Origin: Acidobacteriota bacterium | GTDB taxonomy: Bacteria; Acidobacteriota; Thermoanaerobaculia; Gp7-AA8 | NCBI GenBank assembly: GCA_021781455.1 | Contig: JAJXWV010000064.1 | Coordinates: forward strand, 62,001 to 126,000 | Length of the DNA stretch: 64,000 nt | Reading direction: 5' to 3' | Position numbers and translations under genes: made by a program | Notes under the pieces: model-generated | Seen by the model: only the letters and a program-made list of their open reading frames with translations | The model's database searches: none | What the model was told of the DNA's origin: nothing | Part shown: positions 1 to 7,554 of the stretch, piece by piece | Layout of the letters: every line of letters starts with the position of its first letter | Numbering within the stretch: the stretch's first letter is position 1

Positions 1-363
1 CCGATCGTCATGACCTCGCCAGGTGGAACACTCGAAGCGCGCCTCGTGCAGAACGACGACGACTACACAACGATGTTCGCGCTCTTCAGCGATGGCAATG
101 CGACGGCATTCGGAACCGCACTCGTGTTCGACGAGACGAACCAGCTGGTTGGAACCGAAGAGTTCGACATATCGCCAGGGTTCAATTTTCTGCCGCTCAA
201 AACGAGCATCCATGCCGGCCGGCTGGAAATCTTCGAGGGCACGGTGGGCTACGGCTGTCCTGGCTGCGACTACGCACCGCCGATCGGCGGCGTGGCGTTC
301 GTGAACTGGCGCGCCGGCGGATCGCCGCGGGCCGTGCCACTCGTCGCGCGCGCCTCTCCCTAG
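1..363 (+). CDS. C-terminal part of an unrecognised beta-rich protein (cut by window edge)
   Basis: The frame is open to the left edge (three codons before the first ATG at 10) and stops at 361-363, so only a C-terminal piece may be visible. The roughly 117 residues alternate polar and hydrophobic positions like a beta-sandwich, with a C-G-C-P-G-C cluster near residue 83 that might bind metal or form a disulphide. I recognise no family. It could be a phage protein or the end of a host secreted protein; in the latter case the phage boundary would fall near 365-430, where a small CGCCT-AAC-AGGCG hairpin sits (396-408). Confidence 0.45.
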   Translation, partial: PIVMTSPGGTLEARLVQNDDDYTTMFALFSDGNATAFGTALVFDETNQLVGTEEFDISPGFNFLPLKTSIHAGRLEIFEGTVGYGCPGCDYAPPIGGVAFVNWRAGGSPRAVPLVARASP

Positions 364-435
364 CGGTGCTGCCTTGCGTCTGTCGACGAACCGCCTAACA
401 GGCGCGTCGCCGGCAGAGCGGGAGGCAGCGCCGCA

Positions 436-639
436 ATGAATACGGCATGGATGATTCGGATCACGATCGTCTTCACGCTGGGGATCATTCTGCTCGCCGG
501 TTTCGGCGTGGCGCGGTTCTTTGATCTGGTCGTCCAGGGATGGCCCGCGCTCGCGACGCTCCTCGGAATCATGATCGGCGGCAAGACGTGGGAGCGCGTG
601 AAAGAGCTGAACATCAGCGCTCCGGGGACGGTGAAGTGA
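436..639 (+). CDS. Small two-helix membrane protein, holin candidate
   Basis: This is a 67-residue protein with hydrophobic segments at about residues 6-26 and 32-49 and a short basic-polar C-terminal tail. Size and topology fit a class II phage holin, which would open the inner membrane at lysis, but no sequence signature proves it. A GGGAGG ribosome site lies about 10 bases before the ATG. Its TGA overlaps the ATG of the next gene, which has one N-terminal membrane helix and a long outside domain, so a holin/spanin-like pair is plausible. The lysozyme-family protein of this phage is 13 kb downstream. Confidence 0.55.
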   Translation: MNTAWMIRITIVFTLGIILLAGFGVARFFDLVVQGWPALATLLGIMIGGKTWERVKELNISAPGTVK

Positions 640-1262
640 TGTTGCAGAAAATCGTTCCCGCATGGCTCTCGCTCGGCGTGCTCAGCGCGATCGTCGTCGG
701 CGCGCTGGCTCTGGTCGGCTGGATCAAGCCATATCTGCAGGGACCGGACCTCGGGCTCACGACGATCTATCGACCGAAGCCGGTGCCGGTGAAGGTGGAG
801 ACGGTCAAGTGGCTGAGTAAGGTCGAAGTCAGGCGCGAACAGATCACCGTCCCGATCGAGGTGATCCGCGAGGTGCCGGAGCAAGAGGCGGAGCACCTCC
901 ATGCGAACTTCGGGCTCAGCCTCCTCGATCTCAAGGCTGAGAACAAGGAGCTCGTCGACGTCCTCGCCGTTCCTCGCGCGCCCTACGGCGGCGAGATGGC
1001 GATCACGGCCGGCACCGTGACGGGAAAGGTCGACGGGATCTTCCGTCCGCACGCTGCGCCGTTCATCGAGTTCGGTGGAATCCGCGAAGTGGGTCTCGAC
1101 TACGACCCGCTGCAGGCGCGAGCGCACGGCTACTACCGGCAGGATCTCGTGCGCGTGGGGCCGGGAATCGTCAACGGCAAAGTGTTCGCGGCAGTGCCGC
1201 TCACGCCAGGCGGCCCGGCTCCCGACTACGGGGTGACGATCGGCGTGGCGGTGAGGTTCTAG
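639..1262 (+). CDS. Membrane-anchored phage protein, spanin-like topology
   Basis: This 207-residue protein starts at an ATG overlapping the previous stop. One membrane helix at about residues 8-28 is followed by a segment rich in charged and valine residues and a C-terminal beta-rich domain ending in V-R-F. An N-terminal anchor plus a periplasmic domain, directly after a holin-like gene, suggests a lysis accessory (inner-membrane spanin), but the domain lacks the long coiled coil usual in Rz. A membrane-associated structural role is equally possible. I do not recognise the family. Confidence 0.5.
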   Translation: MLQKIVPAWLSLGVLSAIVVGALALVGWIKPYLQGPDLGLTTIYRPKPVPVKVETVKWLSKVEVRREQITVPIEVIREVPEQEAEHLHANFGLSLLDLKAENKELVDVLAVPRAPYGGEMAITAGTVTGKVDGIFRPHAAPFIEFGGIREVGLDYDPLQARAHGYYRQDLVRVGPGIVNGKVFAAVPLTPGGPAPDYGVTIGVAVRF

Positions 1263-1264
1263 CG

Positions 1265-1432
1265 ATGTATTTCCGTCTTTGTGCCGTCGCCGTGGGCGGG
1301 CTCCTCCGCGCCGGGCGCGTCGTGGCGGGAATGGGCCCCTGCCGCGCGGGCGCGTGCTGGGAGGGAGCGCGCGGGCGCGTCGAGTCGAGCTCGTCCCGGC
1401 GCGCGGCACAAGGGTTTGGGAGAGTCGACTGA
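1265..1432 (+). CDS. Mini-ORF filling the gap between two phage genes (55 aa)
   Basis: The ORF begins 2 bases after the preceding stop and its TGA overlaps the next gene's ATG (TGATG at 1430-1434). The peptide has a hydrophobic N-terminus (V-A-V-G-G-L-L-R-A-G-R-V-V-A-G) and an arginine/serine-rich tail with two cysteines. There is no clear Shine-Dalgarno site, so translation would depend on coupling to the upstream gene. It is one of four mini-ORFs with this exact fit. GC-rich DNA has few stops, so chance is a serious alternative. Confidence 0.3.
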   Translation: MYFRLCAVAVGGLLRAGRVVAGMGPCRAGACWEGARGRVESSSSRRAAQGFGRVD

Positions 1433-1728
1433 TGTTCACGCGATCCGACATCGAGCTGCGCATCTGGGACGACTACGAGACGGGTGAGACGGTCGCGGTT
1501 GCGACCACCCGCCTCGCGGTCGCCGTGGTGCTTCCCCAGGATGTCGAGGGCGGTGACGCGGTCGAGATGCAAACGAGAGTCGAGCGCGCGAAAGAGCAGG
1601 CGCTCGCGGCTCTTCTGGCTGATCCGGCGCGGTACGTCGTGCCGGCCGGCATCAAACCGATGCGCCTGCACTACGACTCCGACCGGGCGGCTCTGGCTCG
1701 CGCGAGCGGAGGGAAGGCAGCCGAGTGA
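1432..1728 (+). CDS. Unrecognised small soluble phage protein
   Basis: The 98-residue product begins at ATG 1432, preceded by GGGAGAG about 8 bases upstream; a longer frame from 1279 is a spurious extension. It reads as a compact alpha/beta protein with a strongly hydrophobic strand (V-A-V-V-L-P) near residues 29-35 and an Ala/Arg-rich helix after it. No membrane segment or signal peptide is seen. Its position between the lysis-like genes and the methyltransferase gives no specific function. Confidence 0.6.
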   Translation: MFTRSDIELRIWDDYETGETVAVATTRLAVAVVLPQDVEGGDAVEMQTRVERAKEQALAALLADPARYVVPAGIKPMRLHYDSDRAALARASGGKAAE

Positions 1729-1880
1729 TGACGCGGGAGGACAAGCGGGTGCACGCGATTCTGGGCACCGGACAAGAACGCTTCGAGCGGTCCGCTGCGC
1801 TCCGGGTGCTGCCTTCTCTTGGCTTGCGCGCGGGGCGCCTGCGAGTTCCGGTCGGTCGGCTGGGTGAGGTGAAACCGTGA
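1728..1880 (+). CDS. Mini-ORF, 50 aa, start and stop both overlapping neighbours
   Basis: The ATG overlaps the previous stop (TGATG at 1726-1730) and the TGA lies in the GTGA that starts the next gene at 1877. The peptide is basic (nine Arg/Lys in 50) and ends L-R-A-G-R-L-R-V-P-V-G-R-L-G. This resembles the end of the 8813-8950 mini-ORF (A-R-L-R-I-P-V-G-G-R-G). The precise fit at both ends is the main reason to list it. Confidence 0.38.
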   Translation: MTREDKRVHAILGTGQERFERSAALRVLPSLGLRAGRLRVPVGRLGEVKP

Positions 1881-2170
1881 ACGTGAATTGGGAAATGGTC
1901 GCCGGCATGGTCGCAGCGTCGCTGCTGACCGCGGTCTTCATCTGGCTCGTGACGCGGTCGTTCCGTTCCTACGCGGATGACGCGGTGAAGCCGGTGCACG
2001 AACGGATCGCAGCGATCGAGAAGGACCTGCTGACGAATTACGTGCAGCACAAACACCTCGACGAGATGAAGAAGCTCATGGAGCGGCTGAACCAGAACTT
2101 CGTGAAGCTGCAGATCATGATCGCCAGCAAGCTGAAGCTGAGGATCGAACCGGAGCCCGATGAGAGCTGA
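1877..2170 (+). CDS. Membrane-anchored coiled-coil phage protein
   Basis: This is a 97-residue protein from GTG 1877, overlapping the mini-ORF by four bases. It has one hydrophobic helix at residues 8-25, then a charged region (about 30-90) predicted to be helical or coiled coil with heptad-like Leu/Ile/Met spacing. The layout fits a lysis accessory such as an Rz-type spanin or an antiholin-like anchor. Its end overlaps the start of the methyltransferase gene by 11 bases. I see no family motif. Confidence 0.55.
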   Translation: MNVNWEMVAGMVAASLLTAVFIWLVTRSFRSYADDAVKPVHERIAAIEKDLLTNYVQHKHLDEMKKLMERLNQNFVKLQIMIASKLKLRIEPEPDES

Positions 2171-3014
2171 CCTGCAACTGCTCGGCGGCGACTGCCGCGC
2201 GATGCTCGCGACGATTCCGGACGCGTCGATCGACGCGGTCGTGACCGATCCGCCTTACGAGATCGGATTCAGCGGCGCGGCGTGGGACGCGACCGGCGTT
2301 GCCTACGACTCCGAGATGTGGGCCGAGGTCCTCCGGGTCGCGAAGCCGGGCAGCTACCTCATGGCGTTCGGCGGAACGCGCACGTTCCACCGCATGGCGT
2401 CGGCGATAGAGGACGCGGGATTCAACGTCGAGGACTGCATGGCGTGGCTCTACTCGAACGGGTTTCCGAAGCACGCCTCGAAGCTCAAGCCTGCATGGGA
2501 GCCGATCGTTCTCGCGCGCAAGAGCGCCGCGCGCGCGACGCTCCTCAACATCGACGAGAACCGCGACAACGGCCGCTGGCCGGCGAACGTTCTCTTCGAC
2601 GACGGGGCGGCGGCGCAGTTCGACGGGGAGAACCCGCGGCGCGAGCAGCTCTCGCGGCTCTTCTACGTTGCGAAGCCGCGCACGGGCGAGCGCGAAGCCG
2701 GACTCTCGTCGAAGGCAGGGTTCCGCCGGCGCGCCATCAGCGTCCTCAGCGGCCTGAAGAAGGACGAGCCGACCCGCGCTCGCTTCAACGATCACCCGAC
2801 CGTCAAGCCGATCGAGCTGATGCGCCGGCTCATTCGCCTGGTCGCACCGCCGCGGGGAGTGGTCCTCGATCCGTTCACCGGCAGCGGCACGACCGGATGC
2901 GCGGCCATGCTCGAAGGCCGGCGCTTCGTCGGCATCGAGCGCGAGCGCGCGTACCTCCGGATCGCCGCGGCGCGGATTCGTCACTGGAAGGAGGTTGCCG
3001 CCAGTGGCGAGTAA
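2160..3014 (+). CDS. Phage DNA methyltransferase (N4-C/N6-A type, beta-class order)
   Basis: This 284-residue protein transfers a methyl group from S-adenosylmethionine to an exocyclic amino group of DNA. The catalytic motif IV D-P-P-Y is at residues 30-33, and the SAM-binding motif L-D-P-F-T-G-S-G-T-T-G follows near 235-246, the motif order of beta-class enzymes. The stretch between them contains the target-recognition region, and H-P-T-V-K-P just before motif I is typical of this family. No restriction endonuclease gene is adjacent, so it is probably an orphan methylase protecting phage DNA from host restriction. It overlaps both neighbouring genes and looks like an integral part of the phage operon. 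Confidence 0.92.
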   Translation: MRADLQLLGGDCRAMLATIPDASIDAVVTDPPYEIGFSGAAWDATGVAYDSEMWAEVLRVAKPGSYLMAFGGTRTFHRMASAIEDAGFNVEDCMAWLYSNGFPKHASKLKPAWEPIVLARKSAARATLLNIDENRDNGRWPANVLFDDGAAAQFDGENPRREQLSRLFYVAKPRTGEREAGLSSKAGFRRRAISVLSGLKKDEPTRARFNDHPTVKPIELMRRLIRLVAPPRGVVLDPFTGSGTTGCAAMLEGRRFVGIERERAYLRIAAARIRHWKEVAASGE

Positions 3015-3648
3015 AGCGAGACCGAAACCGTCCGCGGCGAAACGAACGCGCCGGCGGGTGAAGAAGACGAAGGAGATGAAGAGCCTTCGCCTTCCCGAGC
3101 CGCGCGGCCGTCGCGGGCACAAGACCGTCGACGACCAGCCAGGTCTCCGCGACTGGCTCATCGAGAACTATTGCAAGGTCAAGCCGCGGCCAACGCTCAA
3201 TGAGGTGATCGAGAAGCTCAAGGGAACTGGCTTCGCGATCGGCCGCACGGCGGTGTGGGAGTTCGACATCGAGTTCCGGCTTCGCCAGGCAGAGAAAGAC
3301 TTCCTCCTGGATCTCGCGAAGCAATACAACGAGACGGCCGCTGATGGTCAGGTGCTCGACATCGAGACCGCGATCGCCACGTTCGGCTCCGCGCGCATCT
3401 TTGCCGAGCTCCTCGAACGCGCCGGCGAGAAGTTGAGCGAGCGCGATCTCGAGCTGCTCGACGTTTTCCGGAAGCTGCAGTCATCGAGCTCGACGCGCGA
3501 GCGCACGAAGTTCGCGGTCGACCGTGGTCTCAAGGCGATGGCGATCCGCTTCCGCCAGGAGATGCAGGCGCTTCTCAAGAAGGACCCCGAGACACTGCGC
3601 AAGGTGCTGCGCACGATCGAAGCGACGACCGAGGAGCTGCGCGCATGA
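3004..3648 (+). CDS. Terminase small subunit, Mu gp27-like (DUF3486)
   Basis: This is a 214-residue protein. I chose GTG 3004 because A-A-G-G-A-G-G at 2988-2994 lies 9 bases upstream; a TTG at 2995 is the alternative. After a Lys/Arg-rich N-terminus comes a helix-turn-helix-like region (L-R-D-W-L-I-E-N, then L-N-E-V-I-E-K-L-K, then I-G-R-T-A-V-W). This matches the layout of Mu gp27-family proteins, which recognise phage DNA and deliver it to the large terminase. The C-terminal half is helical. It directly precedes and overlaps the large-subunit gene, as expected. Confidence 0.8.
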   Translation: MASKARPKPSAAKRTRRRVKKTKEMKSLRLPEPRGRRGHKTVDDQPGLRDWLIENYCKVKPRPTLNEVIEKLKGTGFAIGRTAVWEFDIEFRLRQAEKDFLLDLAKQYNETAADGQVLDIETAIATFGSARIFAELLERAGEKLSERDLELLDVFRKLQSSSSTRERTKFAVDRGLKAMAIRFRQEMQALLKKDPETLRKVLRTIEATTEELRA

Positions 3649-5429
3649 CCGAGCTGATGCGCGACTTCGCCGAGGGTCTGCGGGCCGAGCTCCCTCCGCG
3701 CGAGCGGCAGCGGCGGGCCGCGGCCGAGCGCTCCTGGCTGCTCGACTTCGTGGCCGAGCATGTGCCGACCGATCACGGCCGCTACACGCTCGCCGGGCAC
3801 GAGCCGCTCGCCGGCATCATCGAGCTCCTCGAACGGATCACGGTCGGGCGCGAGAGCGAGTCGCGCGTCGACGTCGTGAAGGCCGAGCAGGTCGGTCTAA
3901 CAACGTTCGCGATCGGCTTCGCGCTGTGGCTCGTCGCGGAGTACGGCTACAACGTCGGCTACTTCCTGCCGGACGACAAGTTCGCGAGCGAGTTCGGCAT
4001 GGCCCGGCTCAATCCGATCGTCGAGCAGTCGGTGTACCTCTCCTCGCTCATGGAGGACGCAGCCGTCGACCGCGGCGTGCTCAAGCAGCTCGGCGACAAG
4101 TTCCTCTATCTCCTCGGCCTGTCGAAACTGAAGGGCGCGACCTCGCGGCCGATGGATTGGCAGCTCTCCGACGAGGTCGACCTCACGAGCGAGGCGGTCC
4201 GCAAGTGGAAGCACGGACGCATGGCGGCCTCGAAGATGCGCGCCGAGTTCGACTTCTCGGCGCCGTACCGCCAGGACTCCGGCATCGATGCCCGATTCAA
4301 GGCCGGATCGCAGCGAACGTGGCGCGTCCGCTGCGCCGCATGCGGGAAGGACGACATCTGCCTCGAAGAGATCATGGATCTCACCGAGTGCTTCCGCCAG
4401 TTCAGCGGCACGTGGGTGCGCGTCTGTCCGTCGTGCAAGCGCAAGCTCGACGTGAAGGCCGGCCGCTGGGTCGCAGCCGAGCCGGAGCGGGAGCGCGATC
4501 GTCACTACTCGTTCCGCCTCTCGGCGATGGCGTTCGAAGCGATCGACGCGAACTTCATCATGAAGGAGTACCTCGCGGCGATCGACGATCCGGAGGCGAT
4601 GGCGATCTTCGACCGCACGCGGCGCGGCATCGCGAATGCCGGAGCGCTCCAGCCGTTCACGGACGTGCGTCTCCGAGAGATGGAGCGCGACTACGTTCTC
4701 AAGTGCACGCGCACGGGCAATCCGATCTTCGTCGGCGGCGACGTGGGCCAGGCATGCTGGTTCTGGGCTGAGGAGTGGCTGCCGGAAGGACGCTCGCGCC
4801 TCATCTACGTCGAGAAGATCCACAGCGACCAGTTCGCCGAGCGTTCCATTGAGCTCATCCGGATGCTGCAGCCGCGGTTCGGCGTCTTCGACTACATGCC
4901 TCTCTTCACAGAGTCGCGAAAGATCGCCTACGAGTTCCCGCGGACGATCGCCCTTCTCCAGTTCGAGAACGGACGCGCGCCGGAAATGATCGAAGAGAAG
5001 GTCGTGATCGAGGGAACGGTCGGTGCGGCGCGGCGCGAGTCCGGCCCCTCGTTCCTCCTCATCAAAGGCGACCGCAATCGCATCGTCGGTGAGTTCTGCA
5101 ATGAGTCGATCCACTCGACCCGCGGACTCTTGATCCCGAGTGAGAAGACGCAACGGATGAACGACGTCCGCGTGCATCTGAAGAAGCTGCAGAAAACTGT
5201 TGAGAAGGACGCGAAGGGGAACGAGATTCACAAGTTCCTCGACTCGGTCGACAACCATTACGGCTTCGCCGGCGCGGCGGCGCGCCTGGCGCGCCAGTTC
5301 GCGCCGAACGTTCAGCCGTTCACGCCGGTCCGCCTGGGCATCCGGACGCGAGGCGACGAGCTACGCAACGCGATCGACCCGCACGCTCCGAGCGAAGGCC
5401 GCCGCGAGCGGATGAGGAGGCTCATCTAA
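3645..5429 (+). CDS. Terminase large subunit, GpA-like packaging ATPase/nuclease
   Basis: This 594-residue DNA-packaging motor overlaps the small-subunit stop by four bases. The N-terminal ATPase carries K-A-E-Q-V-G-L-T around residues 79-86, the adenine/Walker-like motif of the GpA (lambda) terminase family. A zinc-ribbon-like pair C-A-A-C and C-P-S-C lies at about residues 229-264. The F-V-G-G-D-V-G segment near 364-370 probably opens the RNase H-like nuclease domain. Mu itself uses a gp28-type terminase, so GpA-like features beside a gp27-like small subunit and Mu-type portal are worth noting. Family assignment is by motif, not by search. Confidence 0.85.
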   Translation: MTELMRDFAEGLRAELPPRERQRRAAAERSWLLDFVAEHVPTDHGRYTLAGHEPLAGIIELLERITVGRESESRVDVVKAEQVGLTTFAIGFALWLVAEYGYNVGYFLPDDKFASEFGMARLNPIVEQSVYLSSLMEDAAVDRGVLKQLGDKFLYLLGLSKLKGATSRPMDWQLSDEVDLTSEAVRKWKHGRMAASKMRAEFDFSAPYRQDSGIDARFKAGSQRTWRVRCAACGKDDICLEEIMDLTECFRQFSGTWVRVCPSCKRKLDVKAGRWVAAEPERERDRHYSFRLSAMAFEAIDANFIMKEYLAAIDDPEAMAIFDRTRRGIANAGALQPFTDVRLREMERDYVLKCTRTGNPIFVGGDVGQACWFWAEEWLPEGRSRLIYVEKIHSDQFAERSIELIRMLQPRFGVFDYMPLFTESRKIAYEFPRTIALLQFENGRAPEMIEEKVVIEGTVGAARRESGPSFLLIKGDRNRIVGEFCNESIHSTRGLLIPSEKTQRMNDVRVHLKKLQKTVEKDAKGNEIHKFLDSVDNHYGFAGAAARLARQFAPNVQPFTPVRLGIRTRGDELRNAIDPHAPSEGRRERMRRLI

Positions 5430-7378
5430 TGCCGTCCGCGAAGAAGCAGGTCGTTCTGTTCGACGCGTTCGGCTACGAGCTGACGCTGCCGAGCGCTCCG
5501 GAGGGCAATAGCCAGGCCGAGATCGGCCGCATGCCGGACCGCTTCTCGGCACGGATCGCACGGGACATCACCCCGGAATCGCTCGTCGCGATTCTGCGGC
5601 CGATGACGCCAATGCAGGAGCACATGGCGCTCTGCGACAAGCTCTACGTCGACGCGCACTTCCTCTCGATCGCCTCCGATCGTTCCAGCACCGCGTCCGG
5701 TCTGGAGTGGGACATCAGCGCATTCACCGATGCGCCGGACACGAAGCCGAAACCGGCCGACCTCAAGGTGGCCGAGCTCGTGGCGACGGCTCTCAGGAAC
5801 GCGTCCGGGCTCGAACAGTACTTCGAACACCTCGCCTGGGGCGATGGCCTCTACCCGTTCACCGGCGCCGAGACGATCTGGAACCCCGACACCTACATGC
5901 CGTCACGGTTCGAGCTGCCGGATGCGACGCGGTTCAACTGGGATCCGATGACGAACAGCGCGCGCCTCCTCACGGATGCGAACCCGCGCGAAGGGGAACC
6001 GCTCAAGCCGGGCTGTTGGACACTCCATTCCGCCAATCCGACGAACCCGCGCAAGTCGCGGCTCTATCGAGCGCTCGCCTTCTACTACATGGTCGCGCGC
6101 TTCACGATCATCGACTGGCTCGCCTTCTCCGAGAAATATGGGAAGCCGATCCCAGTGGCGTACTTCGAAGATCCGAACGACAAGCCTTCGCTCGTCGAGG
6201 CGGTGACCAACATCGGGACCGAGTTTGCCGGCGTCCTGCCGAAGTCCGCGAAGCTGGAGATGATCCAGGCGCTCAATGCGACGAAGGACATCCAGGCGGG
6301 GCTCGCGCAGTTCGCACTCGACCAGTCAACAAAGGCGTGCTGCGGGCACGTGCTCGTCGTCGATCCGAAGCCGGGTGCCGGGACGCTCGCCGGCAACGGC
6401 GCGCAGCTGACAAACCTCAAGGTCGCGAAGGGCGTGGCCAAGCGCGTCGCTGCGAGCGTGAAGCAGGGTCTGATCCGCCCACTCGTATGGTTTCACTTCG
6501 GCGCGAAGGCGCTCGACCGGCTGCCGGCGCTCGCGTTCAAGACCGATCCACCGGAGGACGCGAAGACCAAGGCCGACACCTACGTCAGCTGGAACACGGC
6601 TCTCGAACCGGTCGGCCTCGCGATCGATCCCGAGCACATCAAAGACGTGAGCGGGATTCCGACGCTCGTTGCGCGGCCGGCGCTTGGCCAGCCGGCAGCT
6701 GCAGGAGCTCCTGCCGGCGACGCCGCGGCGGTCGCGGCGGCAGGCGGCGATCCGAACGCCGGCATCGCAACGCAGGTGGCGCTCACCGGCATCGCGATCA
6801 AGGAGATCCGCGACACGCTGAAGGATCTCGCCGCCGGGCTGATCGTGAAAGACGCGGCGATCGGGATCATCACCGGCGCGGGAATGACGCGAGAGGAAGC
6901 GACGGCAATCGTCGAGGCGACGATCAGCGGCAAGCCGGCTGTCGAGTCGGCGCCCGCTGCTGCGGCCCGGCCGCCTGCGCCGGACGCGCCTGCGCCGGCG
7001 GATGCCACTCCGCCCGACGACACGGCACCTCCCGAGGACTCCGCGACACCGCCTCCGCCCGAGAAGAAGCCGGCCGAGCAGAAGTCGCGCCTTCGGCCCG
7101 CCTACCAGGCGGACGCACCGAAGATCCGGACGCTCACCGACGTCATCGCCGCATCGACGCTCCTCGGGACGAAGGCTTCGCAGGACCAGACGCGTCGCAT
7201 CGTCCAGATGGCGCAGGAGGCGGTGGACTCAGGGATGAGCCTCGCCGAGTTCCGGGACAACCTCATGGAACAATACGATTCGTTTGACCACACCACGAAC
7301 GCGGAGCTGACGGCTCAGGGGATGGGTGTGGCCGAGGCGATCAGCCGGGTCGACGAGTTCGAAAGGCGGGCGAAATGA
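5429..7378 (+). CDS. Portal protein, Mu gp29-like (DUF935)
   Basis: This is a 649-residue protein whose ATG overlaps the terminase TAA. The first ~420 residues match the DUF935/Mu gp29 portal pattern, including I-R-P-L-V-W-F-H-F-G near residue 350 and the early R-P-M-T-P. The dodecameric portal is the entry and exit channel for DNA at one capsid vertex. After about residue 420 there is a long Ala/Pro-rich linker (residues 500-550) and a helical C-terminal tail, making it longer than the usual ~500 residues. The gene sits between terminase and F-like head protein, the canonical order. Confidence 0.88.
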   Translation: MPSAKKQVVLFDAFGYELTLPSAPEGNSQAEIGRMPDRFSARIARDITPESLVAILRPMTPMQEHMALCDKLYVDAHFLSIASDRSSTASGLEWDISAFTDAPDTKPKPADLKVAELVATALRNASGLEQYFEHLAWGDGLYPFTGAETIWNPDTYMPSRFELPDATRFNWDPMTNSARLLTDANPREGEPLKPGCWTLHSANPTNPRKSRLYRALAFYYMVARFTIIDWLAFSEKYGKPIPVAYFEDPNDKPSLVEAVTNIGTEFAGVLPKSAKLEMIQALNATKDIQAGLAQFALDQSTKACCGHVLVVDPKPGAGTLAGNGAQLTNLKVAKGVAKRVAASVKQGLIRPLVWFHFGAKALDRLPALAFKTDPPEDAKTKADTYVSWNTALEPVGLAIDPEHIKDVSGIPTLVARPALGQPAAAGAPAGDAAAVAAAGGDPNAGIATQVALTGIAIKEIRDTLKDLAAGLIVKDAAIGIITGAGMTREEATAIVEATISGKPAVESAPAAAARPPAPDAPAPADATPPDDTAPPEDSATPPPPEKKPAEQKSRLRPAYQADAPKIRTLTDVIAASTLLGTKASQDQTRRIVQMAQEAVDSGMSLAEFRDNLMEQYDSFDHTTNAELTAQGMGVAEAISRVDEFERRAK

Positions 7379-7554
7379 AACCCGCCGCCAAACGCACGAG
7401 GATCGCCGCTGTGGCGCGCGAGTTTTTCGCGCCCAATGCCCCGAGAAGTTTCCCGGCGCGCGTCCTGCGCGAATTTAAACGGGTGTTAAACGCTATCGGC
7501 GCCCACGGCTCGGGTCGCGCGGCGTTGTCGAGCCCGGAGGGGGGGGCGAGGTGA
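7375..7554 (+). CDS. Mini-ORF, 59 aa, between portal and F-like genes
   Basis: The ATG overlaps the portal stop (ATGA at 7375-7378) and the TGA lies inside the GTGA of the next gene (7551-7554). The peptide is very basic (about 13 Arg/Lys) and starts with a K-R-T-R-I motif also present in the 8813 mini-ORF. It has no hydrophobic segment. Perfect overlap at both ends argues for translation by coupling; the absence of a recognisable fold and the GC-rich context argue for caution. Confidence 0.4.
   Translation: MKPAAKRTRIAAVAREFFAPNAPRSFPARVLREFKRVLNAIGAHGSGRAALSSPEGGAR

Noticed and set aside
396-408. Integron attC-like GCCTAAC cores (several GCCTAAC/GTTAGGC occurrences)
   Set aside because: Most lie inside coding regions, are not paired at attC distances, and no integrase or cassette structure is seen.
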